Shown here piece after piece: positions 36,401-44,608 of a stretch of DNA of 64,000 nt. How positions within the stretch are numbered: the stretch's first letter is position 1; every line of letters starts with the position of its first letter. The notes under the pieces are model-generated. The model worked only from the letters and a program-made list of their open reading frames with translations. It was not told where the DNA came from and searched no databases. Both the position numbers and the translations under genes were made by a program. The DNA comes from Duganella sp. Root1480D1 (GTDB taxonomy: Bacteria > Pseudomonadota > Gammaproteobacteria > Burkholderiales > Burkholderiaceae_D), in contig NZ_LMFZ01000023.1 in NCBI RefSeq assembly GCF_001427305.1, forward strand, positions 264,349-328,348, read 5' to 3'.

Positions 36401-37711
36401 CAGCAGCCGCGTGCGCTCGTTGCGTTCCAGGATTTCCATATTCATGGCGATCACCGGCAGCGCACCATCGAGCAGCGACTGGGCCTGGTCGCCGTAAGGC
36501 TCCAGCGTAGCAAGTTCCAGCACGCCCAGCAGGCGTTCATTGCGCTGCACCGGCACGATGGCAATGCTGGCGGGGTCGGCCTCGCCCAGCGCGGAACCAA
36601 TGCGCACATAACCCGCCGGCGCCTGGCGCATGACGATCGGATTGCCTTGCGCCGCGCACTGCCCCACCAATCCTTCGCCGAGCAGGAAGCCTTGCTGCGC
36701 CGCCGACCTGCCTCGCATCGCATAGCCGGCCAGCAGCGACAGGCTGCCCACCTCCGCTTCATGCCGGTAGAAAGCCGCGTGGCCAGCTTGCACCAGCGGC
36801 GCCAGTGCCGCCAGCGTGCGTGTGGCCAGGTCCTCGGCGCTTTCCGCCGATTGCAGGTCGTTGCCGATTGCCGCCAGGTGGGTCTTGAGCCAGCGCTGCG
36901 CTTCCATCTTGCACGCTTCTTCCTGCAGCACCTTGATCGAGCGCGCCAGGCTGCCCATCTCGTTGGGGAAATCGGTCAGCGGCACTTCGGCACTGAGTTT
37001 GCCTTTCGCCAGTTGCTGCACGGCGTTGCGCAGCCGGTCGGTAGGCAGCCGCACCGAACGGCCCACCAGGTAGCTGAACAGGATGCCCAGCACCAGGCTC
37101 AGTCCCAGCAAGCCGTAGGTGAGCTGCTTTTCGTAGCGCGACAGGGCCTGCATTTCCTCGATCTGGTGGCGCGCGCTGTCTTCCTTGATTTCGGCAATGC
37201 GCGTCAAGGCATTGTTGGCACGGAGCGCGTGCTCCTGGAATGCCGGATCCGCCACCACGGCCAGCGCCTGTTCCGCCTGCCCAGCGCGCAGCAGGCGCAC
37301 TGCGTCGTCGACGCGCAGGTGATAGTCGGCGTAGGCGGTTTCGAACTCGGCCAGGTTCTTGCGGTTCTCTTCGCGGATAATGCGCGGGCGCAGTTCTTCC
37401 AGCGCCCGGTCTTGCCTGCGCTGGGCTTCTTCGATCAAGGACAGCGCATAATCGCGGCTTGCCTTGTCGCGCGCCAGCAAGGCTTGCTGCAAGGCCCGGC
37501 CGCGCTGGACGAACTGGATCAGCGCATCCTTGGCGTCGGAAATGCCAAGCAGGTCGTTTTTGTAAATGCCGAGGATTTCGTCGTGCATGCGGGACTGGGT
37601 GGTGACGTTGTGCAGCCCGAACGCCAGCGTGATCAACAGGCTGCCGCCAAAGCCCAGCGCGAGTTTCCACGTCAGGCCCAGTTTTTCAAGTCGAGTCAGT
37701 AAGCGCGACAC
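33401..37711 (-). CDS. hybrid histidine kinase: HAMP-GAF-PAS-PAS-HisKA-HATPase-REC-REC-HPt
   Basis: 1436 residues. Two membrane helices (about 16-38 and 206-228) bracket a helical periplasmic sensor. HAMP and GAF (about 300-440) are followed by PAS domains (447-560, 575-690), HisKA with SHEIRTPMN (His near 693), and HATPase with intact N box (NNAVKFTD), DSGIGM and GGTGLGLVI. Two receivers follow (Asp near 985 in LILMDWKMPSMDG and near 1133 in ILMDCQMPVMDG), then an HPt domain (His near 1288, AHTLKGVAG). A complete phosphorelay. It is the middle gene of a three-gene operon with a sensor protein before it and the HD-GYP regulator after. Confidence 0.94.
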   Translation of the reverse strand: MSRLLTRLEKLGLTWKLALGFGGSLLITLAFGLHNVTTQSRMHDEILGIYKNDLLGISDAKDALIQFVQRGRALQQALLARDKASRDYALSLIEEAQRRQDRALEELRPRIIREENRKNLAEFETAYADYHLRVDDAVRLLRAGQAEQALAVVADPAFQEHALRANNALTRIAEIKEDSARHQIEEMQALSRYEKQLTYGLLGLSLVLGILFSYLVGRSVRLPTDRLRNAVQQLAKGKLSAEVPLTDFPNEMGSLARSIKVLQEEACKMEAQRWLKTHLAAIGNDLQSAESAEDLATRTLAALAPLVQAGHAAFYRHEAEVGSLSLLAGYAMRGRSAAQQGFLLGEGLVGQCAAQGNPIVMRQAPAGYVRIGSALGEADPASIAIVPVQRNERLLGVLELATLEPYGDQAQSLLDGALPVIAMNMEILERNERTRLLEERSRLVLGAVSDGIVGLDLGGRITFVNPAAPALLGYGEGELVGAEWQQDGEQLKRKDGSTFPVDYADRPMYKDGAQVGSVVVFRDITERKVLEEQIKRSNFLGDIALEMTDCGYWVVDYSDPDYYTQSERAARLLGEPPRPDGRYHLQDEWFARVVEADPEGALRVAARVQGALDGSYDKFDAVYAYKRPLDGRVIWLHAVGTVVRDEEDGRARFMYGVYQDITAQKAAEDELRIAKEQAQAATRAKSDFLANMSHEIRTPMNAIIGMSHLALQTNLDKRQRNYVEKVQRAGENLLGIINDILDFSKIEAGKMTVEQVEFDLDDVLDNLANLIGFKAEDKGLELLFQVAPELPSGLVGDPLRIGQVLVNLANNAVKFTDSGEVVVGIEQATRDEQGIELHFWVRDSGIGMSAAQSAKLFQSFSQADASTTRKYGGTGLGLVICKNLLELMGGRIWVESAEGQGSTFHFTARFGLQANPKPRRMFRADELLGVRVLVVDDNASAREILSTVARSFGLEVDVALSGAQALDMAARSEQQAMPYDLILMDWKMPSMDGVETVRRLQSGQAGRLPAVIMVTAYGREEALTSAEERRVQLKSVLTKPVTPSALLEAVGEALGKGVLAEGRRAAERDMHHGEIMARLSGTRVLLVEDNEMNQELAIDLLGKAGIEAVLAGHGQEALDILAQDTRFDGILMDCQMPVMDGFQASRAIRANPAFDRLPIIAMTANAMAGDREKVLACGMQDHIAKPVNVAEMYATLARWLRPAPGEGQAGTQAAPGPRALSSGAAAGKTAPLPALPMVDVRAGLATSMGDEKLYRRLLVKFRDGQQDFAAMFVQALMGGDATAPERLAHTLKGVAGNIGARSVQEAAQALEQACQQSAAREELERLLAMVLVELDPLLAALRAVDAETRGAALHPALVPVVAAPAAAMAAAPPLERLRHLLADSDSQAADLWEAELSQFKAALPDHWRRIASGIGNLDLEAALAALDEAMASLEGK

Positions 37712-37720
37712 GCTTCCTCC

Positions 37721-39223
37721 CTACTCAGTCATATTAATTGCCAGCAGGTCGAGCGCTGCCAGGAATTGTTCGTGGGCCGCCGCTTCCGGCATTTGCGGCA
37801 GCGCCAGCTCCACTGCTCCCAACAGGCGGCCGCTTAACTGGACTGGCGCCAGCAACAAGGCACCCGGCGCCGCGCTGCCAAGCCCGGAACGGATGCTCCA
37901 TGCGGCGTTGGCGCCGCCGGCATCGACGATGCGGGCCTTGCGCTCCAGCGCACATTGGCCCAGCAAGCCTTCGCCCAGCGCCAGGCGCTCCGGCGGCACG
38001 CTGCTGGCATAGCTGGCGGCCAGTGCCAGCCCATCGGCATCGGCGGCGTAGATACTGCCCTGCATGGCGCCAAACAGTTGATGGCATTGGTCAAGGAAGG
38101 CGGTGAGGCGGGCATGGCGGTCCGGCGCCTGCTGCATCTGCAGCGCCACCTGGGCCAGCTGCATCTTGCGTTCGGCGCGCAGCGCCTGCTCCTGCGCCAC
38201 GCGTTCGAGTTCGAGGTGGGCGCGCTGCTGGGCGGCCTGGCTGCGCACGGCGCGCATGCCGGCCGCGCCAAGCAGGACCACGACGGCAGCCGCCATGGAT
38301 GCGGCAGGCACGCCGGTCCCCACCGGCACGCTCTGGCCCAGGTCTTCCAGCACCACCAGCTTCCAGCTGCCGGATGGATCGTTCCAGTCCACGACTGCCG
38401 ATGCCACGGCATAATGCCGCCCTTCGCCCTGCACCATGCCGGGCACCAGGCCAAGCGGCAGCGTGCGCGGCGCCTTCTCATCGAACAGCTTGCCGAACTG
38501 GCGCACGGCGCGGATTTCGGCCACCCGGGCCGGCGTCACCTCGCCCGCCAGCATGCCGCGCCATTCGCGCCGGCTGCTGGCGAACACCACGCCTTGCGGC
38601 GACAGCAGGATGGCGGCCTGGCCGCTGCGCGCCAGCAGGCGCTCCAGTTTTTCCATATCGGTGCGCGCCACTACCACGCCGACCGGATCGCCGCGGCGCG
38701 CCATGCCGGCGTAGACCGGCGCGGCAAAATACAAGGCATGGTCGCCGCGCGCCAGGCTGATGGCGGCGTAGATATTGTTCCGCCCGGCCATGGCTTCCTT
38801 GTAATAAGGCCGGAAGCGCACATCGATGCCGGTGGACGGTTTTCCGCTATCGTCCCAGGAAGATTTGACGAAGCCGTCCCGGCCCACCACAAATAAACCC
38901 TGGATATGCTGGGCCCGGCCAACGTTTTCCAATAAGGCCGATATATTCGGCTGGTTTGCTGGAATTGGCCCCGTGCTTTCCTTTTTGATATCCGGTTCAA
39001 TCAATCCGAGCAGGGATATCGCCCCCATCAAATTACTGTCCAGGGTTAATGACATGGCGGCAATGGCATCGCGCTGGACATCGATATTCAATAATTCCAG
39101 CCGGCCTTGTTCCATCCTGGCGCGGTAGCTGCTGCCCGCCAGCAGGGCCGCCGCCACGGCCAGCAGCGTGACTACCGCCCAGGCGCGCAAGGGATATTTT
39201 GCAATTCTCTCAATTACCAACAT
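37721..39223 (-). CDS. Cache-GAF membrane sensor protein without output domain
   Basis: 500 residues from ATG 39223; an upstream ATG at 39268 is possible, and neither has a convincing ribosome site. Two membrane helices (about 14-32 and 310-330) enclose a double-Cache-like periplasmic sensor (GLFVVGRDGFVKSSWDDSG; RFRPYYKEAMAG). After a coiled coil it ends in a GAF domain (GEGLLGQCALERKARIVDAGG) that resembles the GAF of the next gene and stops right at the end of that domain (LLAINMTE). No kinase or cyclase part is present. It lies 9 bp upstream of the hybrid kinase, so it is probably its input partner. Confidence 0.8.
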   Translation of the reverse strand: MLVIERIAKYPLRAWAVVTLLAVAAALLAGSSYRARMEQGRLELLNIDVQRDAIAAMSLTLDSNLMGAISLLGLIEPDIKKESTGPIPANQPNISALLENVGRAQHIQGLFVVGRDGFVKSSWDDSGKPSTGIDVRFRPYYKEAMAGRNNIYAAISLARGDHALYFAAPVYAGMARRGDPVGVVVARTDMEKLERLLARSGQAAILLSPQGVVFASSRREWRGMLAGEVTPARVAEIRAVRQFGKLFDEKAPRTLPLGLVPGMVQGEGRHYAVASAVVDWNDPSGSWKLVVLEDLGQSVPVGTGVPAASMAAAVVVLLGAAGMRAVRSQAAQQRAHLELERVAQEQALRAERKMQLAQVALQMQQAPDRHARLTAFLDQCHQLFGAMQGSIYAADADGLALAASYASSVPPERLALGEGLLGQCALERKARIVDAGGANAAWSIRSGLGSAAPGALLLAPVQLSGRLLGAVELALPQMPEAAAHEQFLAALDLLAINMTE

Positions 39224-39328
39224 GGCAAATTTCAAGAAGGAAATATTATCGAATAACAATACCAGCATTCCCGCTGCATGTGCCGCACGCTTTGGATTTT
39301 ATTGTTCAGTTGCGCATGATTGACGTTT

Positions 39329-39342
39329 GCTGGACGAGTTAA
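39329..39342. repeat. third copy of the 14-mer found near 5636 and 5716
   Basis: gctggacgagttaa lies in the divergent region between the Cache-GAF sensor and the D-Ala-D-Ala endopeptidase gene. It differs by one base from each copy upstream of the SpvB/RHS gene. It may be chance or a shared regulator site. Confidence 0.3.
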
Positions 39343-39424
39343 CCCGTTAGTGATATTGTCCATATTTAGAATATTGCCCCTAATCCAGCAATATTCCGCC
39401 CCGAACGAACGCTTCACACCAACC

Positions 39425-40291
39425 ATGTTCAAGAAAATAACCGCAGCCCTGCTGATGTCGATCTCCGCAGCCGCGTTTGCCGTGCCTCTGGGCTCGCAAT
39501 CCGTGCTTGTCGTCGAGGATGAGACTGGCAAAGTGCTGGTCGAGAAGAACGCCACCGCCGTTGTTCCGATCGCCTCCCTGACTAAATTGATGACTGCAAT
39601 GGTCGTGCTCGACTCCAAGCTTGATATGGACGAGCAGATCAGCATCGACAAGGACGATGTCGATACGCTCAAGCACAGCACCTCGCGCGTGCCGGTCGGC
39701 GCCACCATTTCGCGCGGCGACGTGCTGCAACTGGCGCTGATGTCGTCCGATAACCGTGCAGCCGCCGCGCTGGCCCGCACCTTCCCCGGCGGCCCGGCTG
39801 CCTTTACCGCGGCCGTGCACGCCAAGATCAAGCAGCTTGGCATGACCAGCACCCAGATCGACGAACCGACCGGCCTGTCGCCTAACAATACATCGAACGC
39901 GGCCGACCTGGTGAAAATGGCTGCGGCCGCTGCCCAGTATCCTGAGATCCGCCGCATCACGACCGATACCGAGGAAGTGATCAATATGAAGGGGCGCATG
40001 GTGCAGTACCACAACACCAACCGCCTGGTCGGCGCCAAGGGCTGGGATATCGGCCTGTCCAAGACCGGCTATACCGAAGAAGCGGGCCGCTGCCTGATCA
40101 TGCGCATCACGGAAGCCGGCCGCGCAGCAACCCTGGTGCTGCTCAACGCCGGGGGCAATTCGGCGCGCCTGATGGACGCGCTGAACATCCGCCGCCTGCT
40201 GGCGGGCGACGACGCTCCCAAAGTGATGAAAGCATCGAGCCCGCGCAAGAAAGCCCTGCGCACAACGGAACGCCGTCGCCGCCGCATGTAA
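39425..40291 (+). CDS. pbpG: D-alanyl-D-alanine endopeptidase (S11, PBP7/8-like)
   Basis: 288 residues from ATG 39425. Signal peptide of about 19 residues (cleaved after A-F-A). Penicillin-binding motifs in order: S-x-x-K as ASLTKL (Ser near 49), S-x-N as SSDN (near 107), and K-T-G as LSKTGYTEEAG (near 213). It cleaves D-Ala-meso-DAP crosslinks in periplasmic peptidoglycan. The basic tail PRKKALRTTERRRRRM is unusual and might bind membrane or wall. The gene symbol is by family; E. coli PbpG is slightly longer. Confidence 0.92.
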   Translation: MFKKITAALLMSISAAAFAVPLGSQSVLVVEDETGKVLVEKNATAVVPIASLTKLMTAMVVLDSKLDMDEQISIDKDDVDTLKHSTSRVPVGATISRGDVLQLALMSSDNRAAAALARTFPGGPAAFTAAVHAKIKQLGMTSTQIDEPTGLSPNNTSNAADLVKMAAAAAQYPEIRRITTDTEEVINMKGRMVQYHNTNRLVGAKGWDIGLSKTGYTEEAGRCLIMRITEAGRAATLVLLNAGGNSARLMDALNIRRLLAGDDAPKVMKASSPRKKALRTTERRRRRM

Positions 40292-40324
40292 CACTCCGGA
40301 CGGGGTTCGCTGCCGAGAGGCACC

Positions 40325-42655
40325 ATGGACCTGTTGCGCAACCTGCGCTTCGCGCGCCGCCTGGCGATCCTCGTCGGGATCTTTGCCGGCGGCTTCCTGC
40401 TGTACGGCTTCTGGTCCTTCCGTACCCTCGATGCATTGCGCGTCAATGGCCCGTTGTATGGGGACGTGGTGCAGGGCAAGGACCTGATTGCGGACGTGCT
40501 GCCGCCGCCGCTGTATATCATCGAGTCCTTCCTGATCGCACAGCAATTGGCCGCGGCAAGCAGCCAGGTCGAACGCGAGCAGCTGGCGCAGCGCCTGCGC
40601 ACGCTGCACGCGCAGCAGGTGGCGCGCGTGCACTACTGGCAAGGCCGCGCGCTTGACGGCAGCTTGGCCGAAGCGCTCAAGCAAGCGAACATACAGGCCA
40701 GCGCCTTCTACAACGAAGCCTTCGGCCAACTGGTGCCTGCGCTGGAGCTGGGCGACCGGCCGCGCGCCGACCATGCGCTGGCGAAGATGCAGCGCCATTA
40801 CGAATTGCACCGGCAAGTGGTGGATGACCTGGTCAGCCTGGCGGCCAGCCGCGCGCGCTTTACCGAAGGCCAGGCGTCCGACCGCATCCAGGCCGACAGC
40901 TTGCTGCTGCTGGCCATCCTGGGCGGCTCCCTGGCGCTGGCGACCGGCATGGCATGGCTGATCAGCCGCAGCATGACGCGGCCGCTGGCGCAGGCGCTGG
41001 CAATCGCCCAACGGATACGCAGCGGCGACCTGGGCTCGCCGGCCCCGCAGCCCTTCGACGACGAAACCGGCGAACTGCTGTCATCCCTGCATGCATTGCA
41101 GGAGAGCCTGGCCACTGCCGCGGCCGCGCGCGACGAAGCGGATCGCAAGCTGCGCTGCACGCGCCAGCTGCTGGAGCGCCTGTTGAACAGCGCCGACATG
41201 CTGGTGCTGGGGCTTGGGCACGACGGCGAGGTCCTGATCTTCAATGAAACCGCAGCCCAGGTCACCGGCTGCAGCCGCGACAGCGTGCTGGGGCGCGTCT
41301 GGCGCGACCTGCCGCTGCTGCCCATGTCGGCCGTATCCCAATGGCCGGAAGGCGGGCATCCGGAACAGTTCCGCGCCATGCCGGCCGGGCACGAACACCT
41401 GCTGCATACCGCCTCGGGCGACGAACGCCGCATCGCCTGGCACCACAGCGCACTGGAAGACGGCGCCATCGCCATGCTCAGCTTCGGCATCGACGTGACC
41501 GAACTGCGCCAGGCCGAGCGGGCGATAGCGGCGGCCCACGAGGCGGCGGAGCACGCCAATCGCAGCAAGAGCGCCTTCCTGGCCAATATGGGCCACGAAA
41601 TCCGCACGCCGCTGAATGCCATCATCGGCCTGACCGAACTGGCCCTGCGCGGGCCGCTCGATGCGCGCCAGCGCAGCTATCTTGAACAGGTCGATGGCGC
41701 GGCAGCGAGCCTGATGGCGATGTTCAACGACATTCTCGATTTCTCGCGCATCGAGGCCGGCAAGTTCCACATGGAGGAATGCGTGTTCGGCGTGCGCCAG
41801 GCGGCCGAACAGGCGTGCGCGGAGTGGCAGGCGGCAGCGCAGGCCAAAGGACTGCAGCTCGAATGCTCGGTGGAGGCGGCGCTGCCTGAGGAACTGGTGG
41901 GCGACGCAGCGCGCCTGCAGCAGCTGCTGCAGCACCTGCTGGCGCATTCGATCAAGTTCACGGAGCGCGGCAAAGTGCAGCTGCTGCTGCGGCAGGAAGA
42001 TGCCGGCAGCGAAGATGGCACCGTGCTGCGCTGGGAAGTACGCGACACCGGCGCGGCGCGCGACGCGGCAGTCCAGCTCTATGAGCCGGTCGGGCCGGGC
42101 GATTCGGCGGCCGGCCTCGGCCTCTCGGTGGCGCGCCAACTGGCAGCCATGATGGGCGGCCACCTGCTGCTCGAGAGCGACCCGGCCGAAGGCAACCGCT
42201 TCGTGTTTACCGTCCTGTTCCGGCATCCGCTGCCGGGTGCCGTGGCCTGCGCCGAAGCGCAAGCGGCGGCGCAGGCAGCCTTCCCCGCCCTGAGCGCGCT
42301 CGGCGCCGACATGGCAGGCGCACTGGCGCGCATGCACGGCAACCGCGCCCAATTGCGCAAGATGCTTGGCCAGTTCCTGCAGGGCCAGGCCGCCCTGCAC
42401 GTGGCGATTGGCGATGCATGCGCGATGGGTGATCGCCAGCGGGCGCAGCGGATGGCCCATACGCTGGCCGGGCTTTCGGCACAATGGGGCATGGAAGGAT
42501 TGCGCCGCGTCGCGGCTGGCGTGTTCAACGCATTGCGTGCCGGCGGCGATGCGGCAGCGGAACTGGCGCAGCTTGCCCCGGTGCTGGACGCGGTGCTGCA
42601 GGCGATCCACGCCGACCTTCAGGCGGTCGACGGCTCAGGCGAGCAAGCTGCGTAA
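40325..42655 (+). CDS. histidine kinase-like protein with degenerate ATPase domain and HPt
   Basis: 776 residues. Membrane helices at about 13-33 and 198-218 enclose a helical sensor. HAMP (218-272), a coiled coil and PAS (about 285-395) follow, then HisKA with intact GHEIRTPLN (His near 423). The ATPase domain has lost key residues: the N box reads LLAHSIKFTE (Asn replaced), G1 reads DTGAAR instead of DTGIGI, the F box is short, and G2 is AAGLGLSV. A C-terminal HPt follows (AHTLAGLSAQWG, His near 713, the usual Lys replaced by Ala). There is no receiver domain. It may act as a phosphatase or scaffold rather than a kinase. The end overlaps convergent recD by 21 bp. Confidence 0.88.
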   Translation: MDLLRNLRFARRLAILVGIFAGGFLLYGFWSFRTLDALRVNGPLYGDVVQGKDLIADVLPPPLYIIESFLIAQQLAAASSQVEREQLAQRLRTLHAQQVARVHYWQGRALDGSLAEALKQANIQASAFYNEAFGQLVPALELGDRPRADHALAKMQRHYELHRQVVDDLVSLAASRARFTEGQASDRIQADSLLLLAILGGSLALATGMAWLISRSMTRPLAQALAIAQRIRSGDLGSPAPQPFDDETGELLSSLHALQESLATAAAARDEADRKLRCTRQLLERLLNSADMLVLGLGHDGEVLIFNETAAQVTGCSRDSVLGRVWRDLPLLPMSAVSQWPEGGHPEQFRAMPAGHEHLLHTASGDERRIAWHHSALEDGAIAMLSFGIDVTELRQAERAIAAAHEAAEHANRSKSAFLANMGHEIRTPLNAIIGLTELALRGPLDARQRSYLEQVDGAAASLMAMFNDILDFSRIEAGKFHMEECVFGVRQAAEQACAEWQAAAQAKGLQLECSVEAALPEELVGDAARLQQLLQHLLAHSIKFTERGKVQLLLRQEDAGSEDGTVLRWEVRDTGAARDAAVQLYEPVGPGDSAAGLGLSVARQLAAMMGGHLLLESDPAEGNRFVFTVLFRHPLPGAVACAEAQAAAQAAFPALSALGADMAGALARMHGNRAQLRKMLGQFLQGQAALHVAIGDACAMGDRQRAQRMAHTLAGLSAQWGMEGLRRVAAGVFNALRAGGDAAAELAQLAPVLDAVLQAIHADLQAVDGSGEQAA

Positions 42656-44608
42656 GCCGCTGGTGCGTTCCGTGCGGCGCCGGATCGCCTCGGGCAGCAC
42701 GCCGGGATTGGGCGTCAACAAAGTGAAGCGCTGGCGGGCACGCGTGATGCCGGTGTACACCAGCTCACGCGCCAGCACGCTGGAGGCCTCGCGCGGCAAC
42801 ACCAGCACGGTGTGGCTGAACTCCGAACCCTGCGATTTGTGCACCGTCATGGCGAAGGCGGTTTCCACGTTGCGCAAACGGGTCGCCAGCACGCTGCGCA
42901 CCTGGCCGCCATCCGAGAAATACACGCGCAGCGAACCAGAACGCTCCGGATCGGGCAGCACCAGGCCGATGTCGCCGTTGTACACGCCCGTTGCGTAGTC
43001 GTTGCGCGTGACCATGACCGGGCGGCCCACATACCAGTCGCCGCGCCGCTTCAACAAATCGTGTTCTTCCAGGCGCTGCGCAATGCTGTCGTTCAGCCCC
43101 GCAACGCCCCATTCCCCCTCGCGCACGGCGCACAACAGGCGGAACCCTTCGAAAGCTGCCAGCACGCTGGCCGCCCAGGCATCATGGCCCGCCGCAGCGG
43201 CGCCCTGCCGGATCATTTGCAGAAAAGGCCGGTAGCCCTCGAGCGCCAGGCGCAGCATGTCTTCCTGCTGCGCCGCTTCGTTCCAGTGCAGTTGCCCTGC
43301 GCTGTCGGAACGCAGCACGGCGCGTGCAGCTTCGGCATCGCCATTGTTGACGGCAATGGCCAACTGGCCGATCGGGCCGCCGAAGCGGCGGCTTTGGCGC
43401 AGCATCACGGTTTGCTGCGCCAGCGCGCCGCCATTGCCGAGGAACTCAGGCGGGATGTCCTGGCCGGAGGCAGCCTGCACAAAGGCCGCCGTGGCGGCAC
43501 CGTAGCCGCCGGCTTGGGCATCGTGGCACAAGTCGCCCAGCACCGAGCCCGCTTCCACCGACGCCAGCTGGTCCTTGTCGCCCAACAGGATCAGGCGTGC
43601 GCCTTGCGGCAAGGCGTCCAGCAGAGCTGCCATCATTTCCAGGTGCACCATCGAAGCTTCGTCCACGATCAGCACGTCCACGTCGAGCGGGTTAGCGGCG
43701 TTGTGGCGGAAAGCGCGGGTGTCCGGACGCGCCCCCAGCAGCGAATGCAGGGTGCGGGCCCCGCCCATGCGCTGCGCCAGCTCGCGCAGCGGCAAGGCGC
43801 CTGCCAGGCTTTGTTCCAGGTCTTCCAGCGCGCCGTCGATGGCTTGCTTCAGGCGGGCCGCAGCTTTGCCGGTCGGCGCGGCCAGCGCGACGCGCAGTTG
43901 CCCGGCATGCTCTCCTGCGACCGCAAACAGCAATGCCAGCAGGCGCGCCACGGTATAGGTTTTGCCGGTGCCCGGGCCGCCGGTAATGACCGCCAGGCCG
44001 CCGCGCGTGGCGACCGCGCAGGCAATCTTCTGCCAGTCGGCACCACCCTCGCGCGTGGCGTGCGTAAACAAGCGATCCAGCCATTGGCGCACCAGCGCCG
44101 GCTCGGAAAAATGGGGACGTACCCCATTTTCCTCAGAAAATGGGGTACGTCCCCATTTTTCCGGTTCGGTCCGGGCACGCACGGCATCGGCCACGGTGTT
44201 TTCGTCGGACCAGTAGCGGCGCAGGTACAGCCGGCCGCCGGCCAGCACCAGGGGTTGGCCCTGATCGGCGTCGCCCGGCCAGCGCAGGACCTGGGGACAG
44301 GCCTGCAGGAATTCGTGCCAGCCCGCCAGCCCTTGCGGCAATTCCCCCGCTTCTGCGCACAGTCCCTGCCAGTCTTCCTCGCTCCAGCCCAGCATGGAGG
44401 ACGGGTTGCCGGCCAGCGCCGACAGGTGCAGGCAACTGTGGCCGCGGCCTTCGAGCTCGGACAGCAGCAGGCAGGCCAGGGCCAGCGGGGTGCCGCCCGC
44501 CGCGCTGCCTGCCGGCGCCAGGGAGGCGACAAATCGCGCAAACACCGGTCCCAGACGGCGCAGCATGCCGCCTTCGGCCAGCATGTCGTTATGTTCGTAA
44601 AAACTCAT
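42635..44608 (-). CDS. recD: RecBCD subunit RecD (5'-3' helicase)
   Basis: 657 residues from ATG 44608, overlapping the recB stop as ATGA. Walker A VITGGPGTGKTYTVARL, Walker B-type VDVLIVDEASMVHLEMMA, and C-terminal helicase motifs (TVHKSQGSEFSHTVLVLP; VYTGITRARQRFTLL). It unwinds DNA in the RecBCD complex and controls Chi recognition. About 20 residues upstream of the Walker A domain (149-168, EKWGRTPFSEENGVRPHFSE) come from an in-frame palindrome and are not part of the normal family sequence. Last gene of recC-recB-recD. Confidence 0.95.
   Translation of the reverse strand: MSFYEHNDMLAEGGMLRRLGPVFARFVASLAPAGSAAGGTPLALACLLLSELEGRGHSCLHLSALAGNPSSMLGWSEEDWQGLCAEAGELPQGLAGWHEFLQACPQVLRWPGDADQGQPLVLAGGRLYLRRYWSDENTVADAVRARTEPEKWGRTPFSEENGVRPHFSEPALVRQWLDRLFTHATREGGADWQKIACAVATRGGLAVITGGPGTGKTYTVARLLALLFAVAGEHAGQLRVALAAPTGKAAARLKQAIDGALEDLEQSLAGALPLRELAQRMGGARTLHSLLGARPDTRAFRHNAANPLDVDVLIVDEASMVHLEMMAALLDALPQGARLILLGDKDQLASVEAGSVLGDLCHDAQAGGYGAATAAFVQAASGQDIPPEFLGNGGALAQQTVMLRQSRRFGGPIGQLAIAVNNGDAEAARAVLRSDSAGQLHWNEAAQQEDMLRLALEGYRPFLQMIRQGAAAAGHDAWAASVLAAFEGFRLLCAVREGEWGVAGLNDSIAQRLEEHDLLKRRGDWYVGRPVMVTRNDYATGVYNGDIGLVLPDPERSGSLRVYFSDGGQVRSVLATRLRNVETAFAMTVHKSQGSEFSHTVLVLPREASSVLARELVYTGITRARQRFTLLTPNPGVLPEAIRRRTERTSGLRSLLA
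44105..44162. repeat. perfect 27-bp inverted repeat inside recD
   Basis: Arms 44105-44131 and 44136-44162 are exact reverse complements around loop ctca, with core tggggacgtacccca. It stays in frame with recD and encodes about 19 extra residues. It looks like a REP-type element inserted into the gene. Confidence 0.9.

Noticed and set aside
33254..37702. Long open frame on the plus strand (over 1400 codons) opposite the hybrid kinase
   Set aside because: It is antisense to a gene with full domain motifs; its own translation is Gln/His/Arg-rich with no domains, as expected from GC-rich codon bias.
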